A DNA stretch of 64,000 nucleotides from Rhodococcus yananensis (GCF_020515525.1 NZ_JAIYEP010000011.1:26099-90098); one strand, 5' to 3'; counted from the first letter of the stretch, positions 1-10,099 are shown. The notes: generated by a model not told the origin, from the letters alone. A program made the numbers and translations.

Positions 1-24
1 ACACCACCGCTGAGGAGGCACGTC

Positions 25-987
25 ATGGCACGACCCGACACATCCGCTCGCTTCGATTCCGACCTCGACGGTCAGAGCCCCGCCGCTGACCTGGTCCGCG
101 TCTATCTGAACGGCATCGGCCGCACAGCGCTGCTCACCGCAGCCGACGAGGTGGAGTTGTCCAAGCGGATCGAGGCGGGCCTGTACGCCAAGCACGTGCT
201 CGAGACGAAGAAGCGGCTCTCCCCCGCCAAGAAGCGCGACCTCGCGATCATCGTGCGCGAGGGGCAGGCCGCTCGCAGTCACCTGCTCGAGGCCAACCTG
301 CGTCTCGTCGTCTCGCTCGCGAAGCGCTACACCGGACGCGGCATGCCGCTGCTCGACCTCATCCAGGAGGGCAACCTCGGGCTGATCCGCGCGATGGAGA
401 AGTTCGACTACGCCAAGGGCTTCAAGTTCTCGACCTACGCCACGTGGTGGATCCGTCAGGCGATCACCCGCGGAATGGCGGACCAGAGCCGCACGATCCG
501 GCTTCCCGTCCACCTCGTCGAGCAGGTCAACAAGCTCGCCCGCATCAAGCGGGAACTGCACCAGCAGCTGGGCCGGGAGGCCACCGACGACGAGTTGTCG
601 GCGGAGTCGGGCATCCCCGTCGAGAAGATCACCGACCTGCTCGATCACAGCCGCGATCCGGTGAGCCTCGACATGCCCGTCGGCAACGACGAGGAAGCAC
701 CACTGGGCGACTTCATCGAGGACGCCGAGGCCACGTCCGCCGAGACCGCGGTCATCGCCGGCCTGCTCCACAGCGATGTGCGTAGCGTGCTCGCCACCCT
801 CGACGAACGCGAGCAGCAGGTGATCCGTCTGCGGTACGGGCTCGACGACGGGCAGCCGCGCACCCTCGACCAGATCGGCAAGCTGTTCGGGCTCTCCCGC
901 GAACGCGTCCGCCAGATCGAGCGGGAAGTGATGTCCAAGCTCCGCGAAGGTGACCGCGCCGAACGCCTTCGCGCCTACGCCAGCTGA
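25..987 (+). CDS. sigB: RNA polymerase sigma factor SigB (group 2 sigma-70)
   Basis: This is a 320-residue primary-like sigma factor that directs RNA polymerase to stress and stationary-phase promoters. Region 1.2 starts near residue 22, and region 2 carries the typical core-binding and -10 melting segment ([20 protein letters not shown], then [12 protein letters not shown]). Region 3 follows, and the C-terminal region 4 has the helix-turn-helix [11 protein letters not shown] for -35 recognition. The long acidic region 1.1 of a housekeeping SigA is missing, and the length matches mycobacterial SigB (about 323). ATG at 25 has a strong GAGGAGG ribosome site six bases upstream. In mycobacteria sigB lies beside ideR, as it does here with only pat and acuC between them. 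The promoter lies outside the window. Confidence 0.96.
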   Translation: MARPDTSARFDSDLDGQSPAADLVRVYLNGIGRTALLTAADEVELSKRIEAGLYAKHVLETKKRLSPAKKRDLAIIVREGQAARSHLLEANLRLVVSLAKRYTGRGMPLLDLIQEGNLGLIRAMEKFDYAKGFKFSTYATWWIRQAITRGMADQSRTIRLPVHLVEQVNKLARIKRELHQQLGREATDDELSAESGIPVEKITDLLDHSRDPVSLDMPVGNDEEAPLGDFIEDAEATSAETAVIAGLLHSDVRSVLATLDEREQQVIRLRYGLDDGQPRTLDQIGKLFGLSRERVRQIEREVMSKLREGDRAERLRAYAS

Positions 988-1006
988 CCGGGCGCGTCAG
1001 CTACAG

Positions 1007-1042
1007 CGATCCCCGAGAACCGGGCTGGGTTCTCGGGGATCG
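1007..1042. terminator. Intrinsic-type hairpin after sigB
   Basis: A perfect 15-bp inverted repeat (arms 1007-1021 and 1028-1042, six-base loop) sits 19 bases after the sigB stop. It lacks a long T tract, as is common in actinobacteria. It lies between the converging sigB and pat genes and can serve both. Confidence 0.8.
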
Positions 1043-1077
1043 TGCCGTCAGGGCCGACCCGGCGTCTCCCCCGGACT

Positions 1078-3864
1078 TCACCCCAGGCGACGGGGCCCCA
1101 GGTCGAGCGGATGCGGTTCAGGACCGATCCGCACGTGCGCATCGGTCAGCTCCGCGCCCGTCGGCGACGCCAGCACCGGCTCGCACGCCAGGGCACGGAC
1201 CTCCGGCAGGTCGTCGGCCAGCGCGGAGATGCGCTGCACGAAATCGACGAGTGCCGCTCGGCTCGCCGGCGCCGAGTTGCGGTAGCCGGTCAGCAGAGGC
1301 GCCGCCTTCGGAGCCTCGATCAGTTCCACGGCCTCGTCCTCGGTCAGCGGCAACACCCGATACGCGCGGTCTCCGAGAAGATCCGAGATCACACCGGCGA
1401 CGCCGAACGAGATCAACGATCCGAACGACGGGTCGTCCTGGACGCGGATCGCACACCCGATGCCCTTCGTGGCCATCTTCTGCACGTGCAGCAGCGGTTC
1501 ACCGGACACCACCGCGAGATCGCGATAGGCGGCACGCACCGAGTCGGCGTCGACGAGATCCAGGCGCACTCCGCTCAGATCCGGCCGATGTCGCCACTGC
1601 GCACCGGTCGCCTTCACCGCCACCGGAAAACCGATCTCCGCGGCAGCATCGACGGCCTCGTCCTCGGTGGTGACCGCGCGGAACTCCGCGACGTGCACGC
1701 CGTAGCACGCGAGAAGCACCGCGGCCTCGGTGTCGGACAGGTACCGGCCGGCGGGTGTCGTGGCGAGCCAGCCCTCGACGAGCGCCCGCGCCCGTTCCGG
1801 ATCGATTCCCGACGGGCGCACGACCTGCGAGACCGGTCGCGAACGCCACTTCGCGTAACGCCACGCACGAGCGAGCGCCGTCGCCGCGCGTTCCGGGCCA
1901 GGGTAGGACGGGACCGAACCGCGCACCGGGTTGCCCGCCTCGTCGCGGACGGCGAGCACATCGGGAATGCCCTCGGTCGCGAGGAAGGTCGTCACGACCG
2001 GTTTGTCGGTATCGGCCACCGCTTCCCGCAGCGCCTCCGCGTACGGCTCGACGGTCACCGCGACCGGTGGAACGAACACCGCGATCACCGCGTCCACGTC
2101 CGTCGCCGCAAGTGCGCGGGACACCGCGTCGGCGAACTCCTGCGGCGTTGCCTGCGCACCGAGGTCCACGGCCTCCGCGGGGTGCAACCCCTGACCGCGT
2201 GCGGCGTCGACGGCGAGAACCCCCAGCGCGGTCGAGTTGCCCACCACCGCCACCCGCGGCCCACCCGGAAGCGGCTGATAGCCGAACAGCAGCGCGGAAT
2301 CGAACAGTTGCGCGATCGACTCGACCTGCACGACACCGGCCTGTTCGAACAGATAGCGGACGATGGTGTCGTCCATCTCACCGGGTCGGGCCGCGTGTGT
2401 GGGGGGTACGGCGTGCCGCCCGCTCTTGACCGCGACGATCGGCTTGTTGCGGGCGACACGCCGCGCGATCCGCGAGAACTTGCGGGGATTGCCGAAGCTC
2501 TCGAGGTACAGCAGCACCACCTCGGTCGCCGGATCGGTGTCCCAGTACTGGAGCAGGTCGTTGCCGGACAGATCGGCGCGGTTGCCGGCGGAGACGAACG
2601 AGGACAACCCGACACCGGTCTTGGCTGCCTCGTCGAGGATGGCGATGCCGAGGGCGCCGGACTGGCAGAAGAACCCGACGTTCCCGGCGGTGGGCAGGAC
2701 CGGTGCCAGCGTGGCGTTGAGGCCGATGGCCGGATCGTTGTTCGCGACGCCGAGCGCGTTCGGACCGATGAGCCGCATACCGTGGGCGCGGGCGGCCAGC
2801 GCGAGCCGTCGCTCGGCGTCACGACCCACCGGTCCGGTCTCACCGAATCCCGAGGAGACCACGAGCAGTGCCTTGACGCCCTTGTCGAGACAGTCGTCGA
2901 GAACCGCGTCGATGGATTCTGCGGGGACCGCCGCGACCGCGAGGTCGATCTCGTCCGGGATGTCCCGCACGGTCGGGTAGGCGCGAACCCCCCGTACCGA
3001 CCGGTGCTCGGCGTTGACCGGATACACCGGTCCGGTGAATCCGCTGCGGAGCATGTTGACCAGTACCGCGTTGCCCACCTTACGACTGTCCGTGGAGGCA
3101 CCGATCACCGCGACGCTGCCCGGGCTGAGGATGTTGCGGACACTGCGGGCCTCGGCAGCGCGTTCGCGGGCGTTGCGTACGGACACGAGGGCCTCGGTCG
3201 GGTCGATGTCGAACTCGAGGTGGACGACCCCGCCCTCGAAGCTGCGACTGACCTGATAGCCGGCTTCCCGGAACACGGTGATCATATGGCGGTTCTCGGC
3301 GAGGACCTCGGCGACGAACCGTCGCAGACCGTTCTCGGCGGCGGCACCGGCGAGATGCTCGAGGAGGATCGGTCCGAGCCCCCGACCCTGGTGCGCGTCC
3401 GCGACGGTGAACGCGACCTCGGCGGAGAGCCCGTCGCCCTCGTCCAGTCCTTCGTACCGTCCGACAGCGATGATCTCACCGCCGAGCAACGCCACGAACG
3501 CGACACGACGATGGTGGTCGACGACCGTGAAGTTGAACAGGTCGCGCTTGGAGATCGTCGGGTACGGACCGAAGTACCGCAGATACCGGGTGCGTTCGGA
3601 GAGCCGACCGTGGAAGTCGACGACCAGATCGGCGTCCTCCGGCACGATCGGCCGCAGATGTACGACCCCGCCGTCGGAGGCGAGAACGTCGGCCACCCAG
3701 TGCCGCGGATAGTTCCGGGCCTGGTCGAGCGCACGGTCTCGGGCGGGATCGCCCGTCGACACCTCCGACGGTGCGGCGCCCGCCGTACCCGAGTGCGGTG
3801 GGGTGTCCGACGCACCCGACGGCGCCGGTCCGGAGTGGCCGGGTGCACTTCCCGAATCAGTCAC
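1078..3864 (-). CDS. pat: Protein lysine acetyltransferase: GNAT domain fused to NDP-forming acyl-CoA synthetase-like domains
   Basis: This 928-residue protein has an N-terminal GNAT acetyltransferase (about 66-225, acetyl-CoA loop QGRGLG at 159-164). Next come a CoA-binding Rossmann domain (SVAVIGAST near 245), ligase CoA and ATP-grasp-like segments of the NDP-forming acetyl-CoA synthetase family. Domain order is that of Streptomyces PatA and is the reverse of enterobacterial Pat/PatZ. Such enzymes acetylate and switch off acyl-CoA synthetases. GTG at 3864 is chosen because GGAGG lies six bases upstream and the upstream frame is out of character. The start overlaps the acuC stop by eight bases, so writer and eraser of lysine acetylation are translationally coupled. 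The synthetase half may be a sensor rather than a catalyst. Confidence 0.85.
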   Translation of the reverse strand: MTDSGSAPGHSGPAPSGASDTPPHSGTAGAAPSEVSTGDPARDRALDQARNYPRHWVADVLASDGGVVHLRPIVPEDADLVVDFHGRLSERTRYLRYFGPYPTISKRDLFNFTVVDHHRRVAFVALLGGEIIAVGRYEGLDEGDGLSAEVAFTVADAHQGRGLGPILLEHLAGAAAENGLRRFVAEVLAENRHMITVFREAGYQVSRSFEGGVVHLEFDIDPTEALVSVRNARERAAEARSVRNILSPGSVAVIGASTDSRKVGNAVLVNMLRSGFTGPVYPVNAEHRSVRGVRAYPTVRDIPDEIDLAVAAVPAESIDAVLDDCLDKGVKALLVVSSGFGETGPVGRDAERRLALAARAHGMRLIGPNALGVANNDPAIGLNATLAPVLPTAGNVGFFCQSGALGIAILDEAAKTGVGLSSFVSAGNRADLSGNDLLQYWDTDPATEVVLLYLESFGNPRKFSRIARRVARNKPIVAVKSGRHAVPPTHAARPGEMDDTIVRYLFEQAGVVQVESIAQLFDSALLFGYQPLPGGPRVAVVGNSTALGVLAVDAARGQGLHPAEAVDLGAQATPQEFADAVSRALAATDVDAVIAVFVPPVAVTVEPYAEALREAVADTDKPVVTTFLATEGIPDVLAVRDEAGNPVRGSVPSYPGPERAATALARAWRYAKWRSRPVSQVVRPSGIDPERARALVEGWLATTPAGRYLSDTEAAVLLACYGVHVAEFRAVTTEDEAVDAAAEIGFPVAVKATGAQWRHRPDLSGVRLDLVDADSVRAAYRDLAVVSGEPLLHVQKMATKGIGCAIRVQDDPSFGSLISFGVAGVISDLLGDRAYRVLPLTEDEAVELIEAPKAAPLLTGYRNSAPASRAALVDFVQRISALADDLPEVRALACEPVLASPTGAELTDAHVRIGPEPHPLDLGPRRLG

Positions 3865-5125
3865 GAGGATCCTCCGGGTCGAGGCCGAGGAGCGGAAAGC
3901 ACGCCCGGCGGGTGGCGATGATCGCGGAATCGATGCGGACGAGAGCTCGGTCGAGCGAGGCGACACCCGTTTCGGGAGTTCCCCCCGGCCCGTCCCACGG
4001 CAGGTACGACACGTCACCGTCCTCGCCCATCGTCGTCGGCAGGTCGACTCCCGGGGCCATCGCCGCGACGCGTTCGCGCCACTCGTCGGGAACCGCTGTG
4101 CCGGGCTCGATCTCGCGGTCGAGTGCCGCGGCGATGAGGTGGGACCACGCGCGGGGCACGACCCGCACCAGCCCGTATCCGCCGCCTCCGACGGCGAGCC
4201 AGCGTCCCTCACAGTAGCGGTCGGCGAGGTCACGCATCGCGAGATAGGAGGCGCGTTGCCCGTCGACGGTCAACGACAGGTCCGCGAGGGGGTCCTCGCG
4301 GTGACTGTCTGCGCCGCACTGGCTGACGAGGATCTGCGGGCGGAACGCGGCCACGGCTCCCGGGACGATCGCGTGGAATGCACGCAGCCACAGGGAATCC
4401 ACCGTTCCGGGCAGGACCGGCACGTTGACGGCGGTGCCCTCACCGGCACCGGCGCCGACCTCGCTGGACCAACCGGTGTTGGGCCACAGGGTCGCCGGAT
4501 GCTGGTGGATCGAGATGGTCAGGACGCGGGGGTCACCGAGGAACGCGTGCTGCACCCCGTCGCCGTGGTGGGCGTCGACGTCGACGTAGGCGATCCGGTC
4601 GAATCCGTTGTCGAGCAGCCAGGAGATGGCGATGGCCGCGTCGTTGTAGACGCAGAATCCGGCGGCCCAGTCGGCCATGGCGTGATGCATCCCACCGCCG
4701 ATGCTGACCGCGCGCCGCGCGCGGCCAGCAGCCAGCTCGCGTGCCGCCGCGAGGGTTCCGCCCGCGAGGATCGCGCTCGCCTCGTGCATCCGGGGGAAGA
4801 TCGGGTTGTCCTCGGTGCCGAGTCCGTGGGCCGTGTCGGGTTCGGCGGTGTCGGCGGGAGCGGATCCGGCTCGTTTCACGGCGTCGATGTAACCGGGGGT
4901 GTGGATTCTGAAGAGGTCGGCGTCACCGGCAGGTTCGGGCCGCACCGTCTCGACGCCGTCGAGCAGTCCGAGGCCGTCGGCGAGCGCCATGGTCAGGTCC
5001 AGCCGCGTCGGATTCATGGGGTGCGTCGGTCCCCAGCGATAGTCGAGGTAGTCGGGACTCCACACCACCACACGTTCGCCGCTCGAGTGTGTCGAACCGT
5101 CTGTCGCGGTGGAGCTCGTGGTCAT
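3857..5125 (-). CDS. acuC: AcuC-type protein deacetylase (class I/II histone deacetylase family)
   Basis: This zinc-dependent deacetylase has 422 residues from ATG 5125. The HDAC core begins at [18 protein letters not shown]. It carries the tandem histidines GGGMHH (147-148) and the metal ligands in DVDAHHGDG (Asp184, His186), and a second Asp is likely in the [10 protein letters not shown] loop. AcuC proteins remove acetyl groups from acetyl-CoA synthetase. The acuC-pat overlap (stop at 3857, pat start at 3864) supports an acetate/propionate control pair. The frame stays open upstream to 5182, but those 19 residues lie before the family's usual start and approach the divergent ideR promoter, so ATG 5125 is preferred. 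Confidence 0.88.
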   Translation of the reverse strand: MTTSSTATDGSTHSSGERVVVWSPDYLDYRWGPTHPMNPTRLDLTMALADGLGLLDGVETVRPEPAGDADLFRIHTPGYIDAVKRAGSAPADTAEPDTAHGLGTEDNPIFPRMHEASAILAGGTLAAARELAAGRARRAVSIGGGMHHAMADWAAGFCVYNDAAIAISWLLDNGFDRIAYVDVDAHHGDGVQHAFLGDPRVLTISIHQHPATLWPNTGWSSEVGAGAGEGTAVNVPVLPGTVDSLWLRAFHAIVPGAVAAFRPQILVSQCGADSHREDPLADLSLTVDGQRASYLAMRDLADRYCEGRWLAVGGGGYGLVRVVPRAWSHLIAAALDREIEPGTAVPDEWRERVAAMAPGVDLPTTMGEDGDVSYLPWDGPGGTPETGVASLDRALVRIDSAIIATRRACFPLLGLDPEDPRD

Positions 5126-5196
5126 GCCCACAGACGCTACTTGCCCACCGGGTGCCACGCGAGCAACAGACGGCCCCGTCACCCTCGCGGCGACGC

Positions 5197-5202
5197 TAGA
5201 AT
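5197..5202 (+). promoter_or_regulatory. Probable -10 box of ideR (TAGAAT)
   Basis: TAGAAT lies 24 bases before the ideR start, giving a predicted leader of about 18 bases. The region also carries the start side of the divergent acuC gene. Confidence 0.5.
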
Positions 5203-5226
5203 CGGCCCGGACGAAGGGGTGTGAGA

Positions 5227-5913
5227 GTGAAGGACCTGGTCGATACCACGGAGATGTATCTCCGGACGATCTACGACTTGGAGGAGGAGGGCGTCGTTCC
5301 GCTGCGTGCGCGGATCGCCGAACGCCTCGAACAGAGCGGGCCCACGGTCAGCCAGACCGTCGCCCGCATGGAACGGGACGGTCTCCTGCGTGTCGCGGGC
5401 GACCGGCATCTCCAACTGACAGAGAAGGGCCGCGACCTGGCCGTGGCGGTCATGCGGAAGCATCGGCTGGCGGAGCGTCTGCTCGTCGATGTCATCGGGC
5501 TCGATTGGGAGAACGTCCACGCCGAGGCGTGCCGCTGGGAGCACGTGATGAGCGAAGAGGTGGAACGCCGCCTCGTGGAGGTCCTCAACAATCCGACGAC
5601 GTCCCCGTACGGCAATCCGATTCCGGGGCTGGCGCAACTCGGCATCGACAAGGACCCGGTGACGGACGAGAAACTCATCCGGCTCACCGAGATCCCCAAC
5701 GGGAAGCCGACAGCGGTGGTCGTCCGGCGTCTCGCCGAATACGTGCAGTCGGATCCCGACGTGATCGCGCGGCTGCGCGAGGCGGGTGTGGTTCCCGACG
5801 CACGCGTTACAGTCGAGACGCAGCCCGGTGCGGTACTCATCACCGTCGCGGGGCACAGTACCTTCGAGCTTTCCGACGAGATGGCCCATGCCGTGCAGGT
5901 GAAGCAGGTCTGA
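5227..5913 (+). CDS. ideR: Iron-dependent repressor IdeR (DtxR family)
   Basis: This is a 228-residue ferrous-iron-sensing repressor of siderophore and storage genes. The N-terminal winged helix includes [19 protein letters not shown] and the recognition region [17 protein letters not shown]. Metal ligands include the Cys-Arg-Trp-Glu-His segment near residue 102 in the dimerisation domain. A C-terminal SH3-like domain ends the protein. GTG 5227 is chosen over the in-frame GTG at 5221 because mycobacterial IdeR starts at the equivalent place, and AAGGGG lies upstream. It is single-cistron or read into galE through the strong hairpin at 5920-5956. Confidence 0.95.
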   Translation: MKDLVDTTEMYLRTIYDLEEEGVVPLRARIAERLEQSGPTVSQTVARMERDGLLRVAGDRHLQLTEKGRDLAVAVMRKHRLAERLLVDVIGLDWENVHAEACRWEHVMSEEVERRLVEVLNNPTTSPYGNPIPGLAQLGIDKDPVTDEKLIRLTEIPNGKPTAVVVRRLAEYVQSDPDVIARLREAGVVPDARVTVETQPGAVLITVAGHSTFELSDEMAHAVQVKQV

Positions 5914-5919
5914 GATCGA

Positions 5920-5956
5920 CCTCTTCCACCGGCCCGGCACGGGTCGGTGGAAGAGG
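5920..5956 (+). terminator. Long hairpin after ideR overlapping the galE ribosome site
   Basis: A 16-bp stem (5920-5935 with 5941-5956, one G-T pair, five-base loop) starts six bases after the ideR stop. Its 3' arm contains the first half of the galE Shine-Dalgarno GAGGAG (5953-5958). It may end ideR transcription, hide the galE ribosome site in read-through mRNA, or both. There is no T tract. Confidence 0.65.
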
Positions 5957-5966
5957 AGATCGCAAC

Positions 5967-6962
5967 GTGAGACTTCTGGTGACCGGCGGCGCCGGGTACG
6001 TGGGCAGCGTGTGCAGCACGGTACTGCTCGAGCGCGGTCACGAAGTGGTCGTCGTCGACGATCTGTCCACCGGCAACGCCGATGCGGTGCCTTCGGGCGC
6101 CGAGTTCATCGAAGGCGACATCGGCGTGCTCGCCGCCGGATTGCTGGGTGTGGGTGACGACACCCCCGGGTTCGACGGGGTGCTCCACTTCGGCGCGCAG
6201 TCACTCGTCGGCGAATCGGTCGAGCACCCCGAGAAGTACTGGCACGGCAATGTGGTGACGACCCTGGCTCTGCTCGAGGCGATCCGGCTGTCGGGGACGC
6301 CGCGTCTGGTGTTCTCCTCGACGGCCGCGACCTACGGTGAACCCGACGAGGTGCCCATCACCGAGGACGCCCCCACCCGACCGACCAACCCGTACGGCGC
6401 GACGAAACTCGCCGTCGACCATGCGATCTCGTCGTACTCCGCCGCCCACGGTCTGGCCGCGACGAGCCTGCGGTACTTCAACGTCGCCGGCGCCTATCGC
6501 GGCGCGGGAGAGAACCGCGTCGTGGAGACGCACCTGATCCCGCTGGTCCTGCAGGTGGCACTCGGGCAACGGGAACAGATCTCGGTGTTCGGTACCGATT
6601 GGCCCACCAAGGACGGCACCGCCGTCCGCGACTACATCCATGTCGAGGATCTCGCCGACGCGCACGTGCTTGCGCTCACGTCGTCCGAACCCGGTACACA
6701 CCGCATCTTCAACCTCGGCAGTGGTGAGGGATTCACCGTCCGCGAAGTCATCTCGTCGTGCGAGCGGGTGACCGGGCTGCCGATCTCGGCGATCGACGCG
6801 CCCCGCCGCGCCGGTGACCCGGCCGTGCTGATCGCGTCGAGTCGCCGCGCCGTCGACGAGTTGGGTTGGCGCCCCCGCCATACCGATCTCGACGAGATCG
6901 TCTCGGATGCCTGGGAGTACATGCGCGCCCTCGGCGATCGCGCCCACGCGGCGCACCGCTGA
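5967..6962 (+). CDS. galE: UDP-glucose 4-epimerase
   Basis: This 331-residue extended short-chain dehydrogenase interconverts UDP-glucose and UDP-galactose. The NAD-binding motif TGGAGYVGS is at the N-terminus, the catalytic Ser-Ser-Thr (FSSTAATYG) follows, and the Tyr-x-x-x-Lys pair is in [15 protein letters not shown] 5967 is preceded by GAGGAG nine bases upstream. UDP-galactose feeds arabinogalactan synthesis in mycolic-acid bacteria. The stop lies one base from the end of the converging DUF4192 gene. The frame extends far upstream through ideR but this is only a GC-rich open frame. Confidence 0.94.
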   Translation: MRLLVTGGAGYVGSVCSTVLLERGHEVVVVDDLSTGNADAVPSGAEFIEGDIGVLAAGLLGVGDDTPGFDGVLHFGAQSLVGESVEHPEKYWHGNVVTTLALLEAIRLSGTPRLVFSSTAATYGEPDEVPITEDAPTRPTNPYGATKLAVDHAISSYSAAHGLAATSLRYFNVAGAYRGAGENRVVETHLIPLVLQVALGQREQISVFGTDWPTKDGTAVRDYIHVEDLADAHVLALTSSEPGTHRIFNLGSGEGFTVREVISSCERVTGLPISAIDAPRRAGDPAVLIASSRRAVDELGWRPRHTDLDEIVSDAWEYMRALGDRAHAAHR

Positions 6963-6963
6963 G

Positions 6964-8091
6964 TCATACCCCCGGACCGGGCAGCGGAAGCGTGATGCCG
7001 AGTCGCGCCGCGATCTCGCATCCGGTTTCCGCGAGGCCCCGGATCGCCTCGGGCCGCAAACCGGCCTGCAGCGCCTGGTCGAGCAGATCCGCCAGGCGGT
7101 GCCGGGGATTCGACTCGAGTGCCGCCCCCAACGCCACACCCGCGAACGGCCCGTCGCCGCGCAGGTAGGCGCTGAACGCCACGAGGGCTGCGGCGTCGGC
7201 ACGTTCCGGATCGGGCAGCGCCCGCGCGAGCGCGATCCACACCTGCTCGATGTCCTCGGCCGTATCCCCCACGGAGAGTCCGAGCGCAGCGTCACGAACG
7301 GTCGGGTTGGCGAGCAGCACCGCCATTTCTGCGCACGCGCGGGCGTCGGGTGCGGAACCGTCCGCGTGCACCGCGACGAGTGCCAGCAACGCGTCGAGCT
7401 CGCGTCGATCGGCGTGCGCGGCACCCGCAGCACGACTGTCACGGGCATAGTCCGCGTCGCGGGCGTCGATGCTCTCGTCGATGAGCTCACCGATCCGGGT
7501 CCGCGACCGGGCCGGCAGGGGGCTCAGGACCGCCGCCAGTTCGTCCCGCGAACGGCGGATCGCGCCACCGTGGAACACCCGTGTCGCGGCGACCAGCGAA
7601 CTGTCCGGATCCGCGACCGTACCCGTCACCTCCGATCCGGGGACGAACCATGACGCCCCGCATTCGATTCTCGTCGTCGCATGCACCCCCACCACGTCGA
7701 TCCCGGTCGCGGCGAAGCAGGCGTCGAGGCATTCGACGACGCGGAGTACACCGCGGCCGGCAGATCCGGCCGGGTCCTCGAGCCGATCGTCGACGATCAC
7801 GACCAGCGCGGCGTCGGCACCGTCGTGGACGCATACGGTGCGGAACCTGTCGAACGCGTCGAACATGGCGGCCGGCAGGACCTGGTCGTCGTCGGGCAGC
7901 AGCAGGTCGTGACGCATCACCGCGTCGATGGTGTCGGCGCGGGATTCTCCCGGGTCGGGATCCGTGGTCGTCAGGCTCATCACCACCAACGAACGTGTGG
8001 GATGGAACCCCAGGAACGCGGGGATCGCGGCGATGAGCTCGCCGGCATCGGAGAGACGAAGGGGATCGGAGGGCGATGTCGATGTGGTCAT
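6964..8091 (-). CDS. DUF4192 family protein
   Basis: This is a 375-residue actinobacterial protein of unknown function. The conserved opening LRLSDAGELIAAIPAFLGFHPTRSLV matches DUF4192. An acidic, Asp-rich middle follows, then a C-terminal helical part with the tetratricopeptide-like pattern GVALGAALESNPRHRLADLLDQAL. No signal peptide or membrane segment is visible, so it is probably cytosolic. ATG 8091 is preferred because the family begins just after it; the upstream frame to 8181 lacks a ribosome site. It occupies the position of M. tuberculosis Rv2712c between ideR and the PAC2 gene. It converges on galE with a one-base gap. Confidence 0.8.
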   Translation of the reverse strand: MTTSTSPSDPLRLSDAGELIAAIPAFLGFHPTRSLVVMSLTTTDPDPGESRADTIDAVMRHDLLLPDDDQVLPAAMFDAFDRFRTVCVHDGADAALVVIVDDRLEDPAGSAGRGVLRVVECLDACFAATGIDVVGVHATTRIECGASWFVPGSEVTGTVADPDSSLVAATRVFHGGAIRRSRDELAAVLSPLPARSRTRIGELIDESIDARDADYARDSRAAGAAHADRRELDALLALVAVHADGSAPDARACAEMAVLLANPTVRDAALGLSVGDTAEDIEQVWIALARALPDPERADAAALVAFSAYLRGDGPFAGVALGAALESNPRHRLADLLDQALQAGLRPEAIRGLAETGCEIAARLGITLPLPGPGV

Positions 8092-8271
8092 GCCCGGAAC
8101 GATCCCCCACGATTCGGGCCGCGAGCCCTCGGATCGAGCGGTTCCGGCCTGCCTGTGGATCGATCGGTGGGTTGTGGACAAAACCCCGGCGGGACCCGCA
8201 GCGCGACGCTCGATCGGGTCCCTCTGTCGGATCCGGCCGCTACAGTCACGGGTTGGTCCGTCGCAGGTCGG

Positions 8272-9015
8272 TCACTCGGTCAGCGCGTATGTCACGGCAT
8301 CGCGGAAAACAGCACCGAGACCTTCGGGGTCCGACACGGCTCGGTCGAACACCATGTATGTCACGAGGATCCGGATGTCACCGCTCTGCGCGACCCGGGT
8401 CTGCAGGCGACGGGTCACCTGTGCGTCACCGCTTCCGGAATCGACCGTGCGCGCCAGCGCGAGCGTCCCGATACCGTCGACGGGCGCGGGGGGATCTGCT
8501 TCGCGTTGCGTCGTCACGGTCGCGGTGATGCCCCGGTGAGTGGCCTGCACCGCGTCGCACTCGGCCAGATGGGCGGCGAGTTCGACCAGCGGAGCCGCAC
8601 CGACGACGACCTCGACCGTGAGGGTCGCGCGGCTCTTCTCGTCGGTTCCGACGACCATCGCGGTGCCGGCCGGGCCGTAGTCCTGCTCAGGTGGCAGGCA
8701 GCCGGGTGGATCGACCCTCGCACCCGCGGGAACGCCGGTGAGATCGGGCCCCGCCCGCGCGACGGCGTGCGCCGGCAACGACACCGCCGGATAACGTGCG
8801 GGGAACCGTTCGGGCGGGAGCGCCAGTTCGGCGGGTATCGCAGGGTCGTGTTGTCGATCGGACCGGGACACGGCCGGCGGTGCGATCTCGACGGAGCCGA
8901 CCTGCGCCACGGGTGTGCCCGGAACGGTCTGGGCGCACCCTGCCGCCGCCACCGAGACCAGCACGGCGCACGCGACCGCCGCGCCGCGACGTCCTCCGAC
9001 GAGGTACCACACCAC
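8272..9015 (-). CDS. Putative secreted lipoprotein of unknown function
   Basis: This 247-residue protein begins with a signal sequence (Arg-Arg near residue 10, hydrophobic AAVACAVLVSV) and a lipobox AAGC with Cys27 as the acylated residue. The mature part has a Pro-rich start and two further cysteines (around PGCLPPEQ and AECDA) that could pair. It ends with an alpha/beta segment, IRILVTYMVFDRAV. GTG 9015 has GGAGG six bases upstream. The fold resembles small cell-wall lipoproteins of Nocardiaceae but I do not recognise a named family. It reads away from the PAC2 gene. Confidence 0.7.
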   Translation of the reverse strand: MVWYLVGGRRGAAVACAVLVSVAAAGCAQTVPGTPVAQVGSVEIAPPAVSRSDRQHDPAIPAELALPPERFPARYPAVSLPAHAVARAGPDLTGVPAGARVDPPGCLPPEQDYGPAGTAMVVGTDEKSRATLTVEVVVGAAPLVELAAHLAECDAVQATHRGITATVTTQREADPPAPVDGIGTLALARTVDSGSGDAQVTRRLQTRVAQSGDIRILVTYMVFDRAVSDPEGLGAVFRDAVTYALTE

Positions 9016-9163
9016 GGGAACCCTCCGCTGTCCGCACGCCCCGGTGAGGTGGACTACCCTGCCGGTCGCTGTCACCGCTTGATCTAGACTCGACTCCCAC
9101 CATGCCACGCCGGTGGACAACCGGAGGGCTACGGCGACGCAGTGTGATCGGAGTGGTTCCGCG

Positions 9164-10099
9164 ATGGACGAGCAGTCCCGAATGTACGAGCTGGAGTTCC
9201 CCGCTCCCCGGTTGACCGCCGAGGACGGCCGGGGACCGGTGCTGCTGCACGGCCTCGAGGGCTTCGCCGACGCGGGACACGCCGTTCGTCTCGCGACGAC
9301 GCACCTTCGCGAACAACTCGAGACGGAGGTCGTCGCGTCGTTCGCGGTCGACGACCTGATCGACTATCGATCCCGCCGGCCGATGATGACCTTCGAATCC
9401 GATCGGTTCACCGACTACGCCGCACCCGAACTCAACCTGTACGCGCTCGTCGACAACGCCGGAACACCGTTCCTGCTGCTCGCCGGATCCGAACCCGACC
9501 TGAAATGGGAACGGTTCATCACCGCGGTGCGGCTGCTCGCCGAACAGTTCGGGGTCCGCCGGACCATCGGTCTCAACGCGATCCCGATGGCGATTCCCCA
9601 CACGCGACCGTTGGGGGTGACCGCACATTCGACGAACCGGGATCTGATCGCCGACCACCACCGTTGGTCCGGTCAGTTGCAGGTCCCGGCGGGCGCGTCG
9701 TCGCTGCTCGAGTTCCGGATGGCGCAGCACGGGCACGAGGCCGTGGGGTTCTCCGTGCACGTGCCGCACTATCTGGCCCAGACCGATTACCCGTCCGCAG
9801 CCGAGAGTCTTCTGATCAATGCGGCGGAGGTCGGCGATCTCGACCTTCCGATCGAGGCGCTCGGTGAGGCCGCGGCACGGGTCCGCGAGCAGATCGACGA
9901 ACACATCGAGGGCAACGAGGAGGTGCTGTCCGTCGTCAAGGCTCTCGAGCGCCAGTACGACAGCTACGTCGCTGCGCAGGAACAACAGTCCGCTCCCCTG
10001 CCGTCGGACGAGAGCCTGCCGACGGGTGACGAACTGGGCGCGGAGTTCGAGCGTTTCCTGGCCGAGTACGAGAAGCGCGGCGACGACCCGGCCGAATGA
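9164..10099 (+). CDS. PAC2 family protein (proteasome-assembly-chaperone-like)
   Basis: This 311-residue cytosolic protein belongs to the PAC2 (DUF75) family, of which M. tuberculosis Rv2714 is the structurally studied actinobacterial member. The N-terminal segment GPVLLHGLEGFADAGHAV and the central LLLAGSEPDLKWERF are typical, as is GLNAIPMAIPHTRP. The last 80 residues are helical and acidic (LPSDESLPTGDELGAEFERF). Its role is unknown; related archaeal and eukaryotic proteins help assemble proteasomes, but no proteasome gene lies here. ATG 9164 follows a GGAG eleven bases upstream, and ATG 9182 is an alternative. It precedes the hydrolase as in mycobacteria. Confidence 0.85.
   Translation: MDEQSRMYELEFPAPRLTAEDGRGPVLLHGLEGFADAGHAVRLATTHLREQLETEVVASFAVDDLIDYRSRRPMMTFESDRFTDYAAPELNLYALVDNAGTPFLLLAGSEPDLKWERFITAVRLLAEQFGVRRTIGLNAIPMAIPHTRPLGVTAHSTNRDLIADHHRWSGQLQVPAGASSLLEFRMAQHGHEAVGFSVHVPHYLAQTDYPSAAESLLINAAEVGDLDLPIEALGEAAARVREQIDEHIEGNEEVLSVVKALERQYDSYVAAQEQQSAPLPSDESLPTGDELGAEFERFLAEYEKRGDDPAE

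Noticed and set aside
1042..3921. 959-residue open frame on the plus strand opposite pat
   Set aside because: It is Arg/His/Asp-rich and lacks any motif; the opposite strand encodes the conserved GNAT/synthetase fusion. It results from G/C-ending codons.
8238..8260. Plus-strand TACAGT with a TTG six bases on, as a leaderless gene
   Set aside because: The frame runs antisense to the lipoprotein gene and has no protein-like features.
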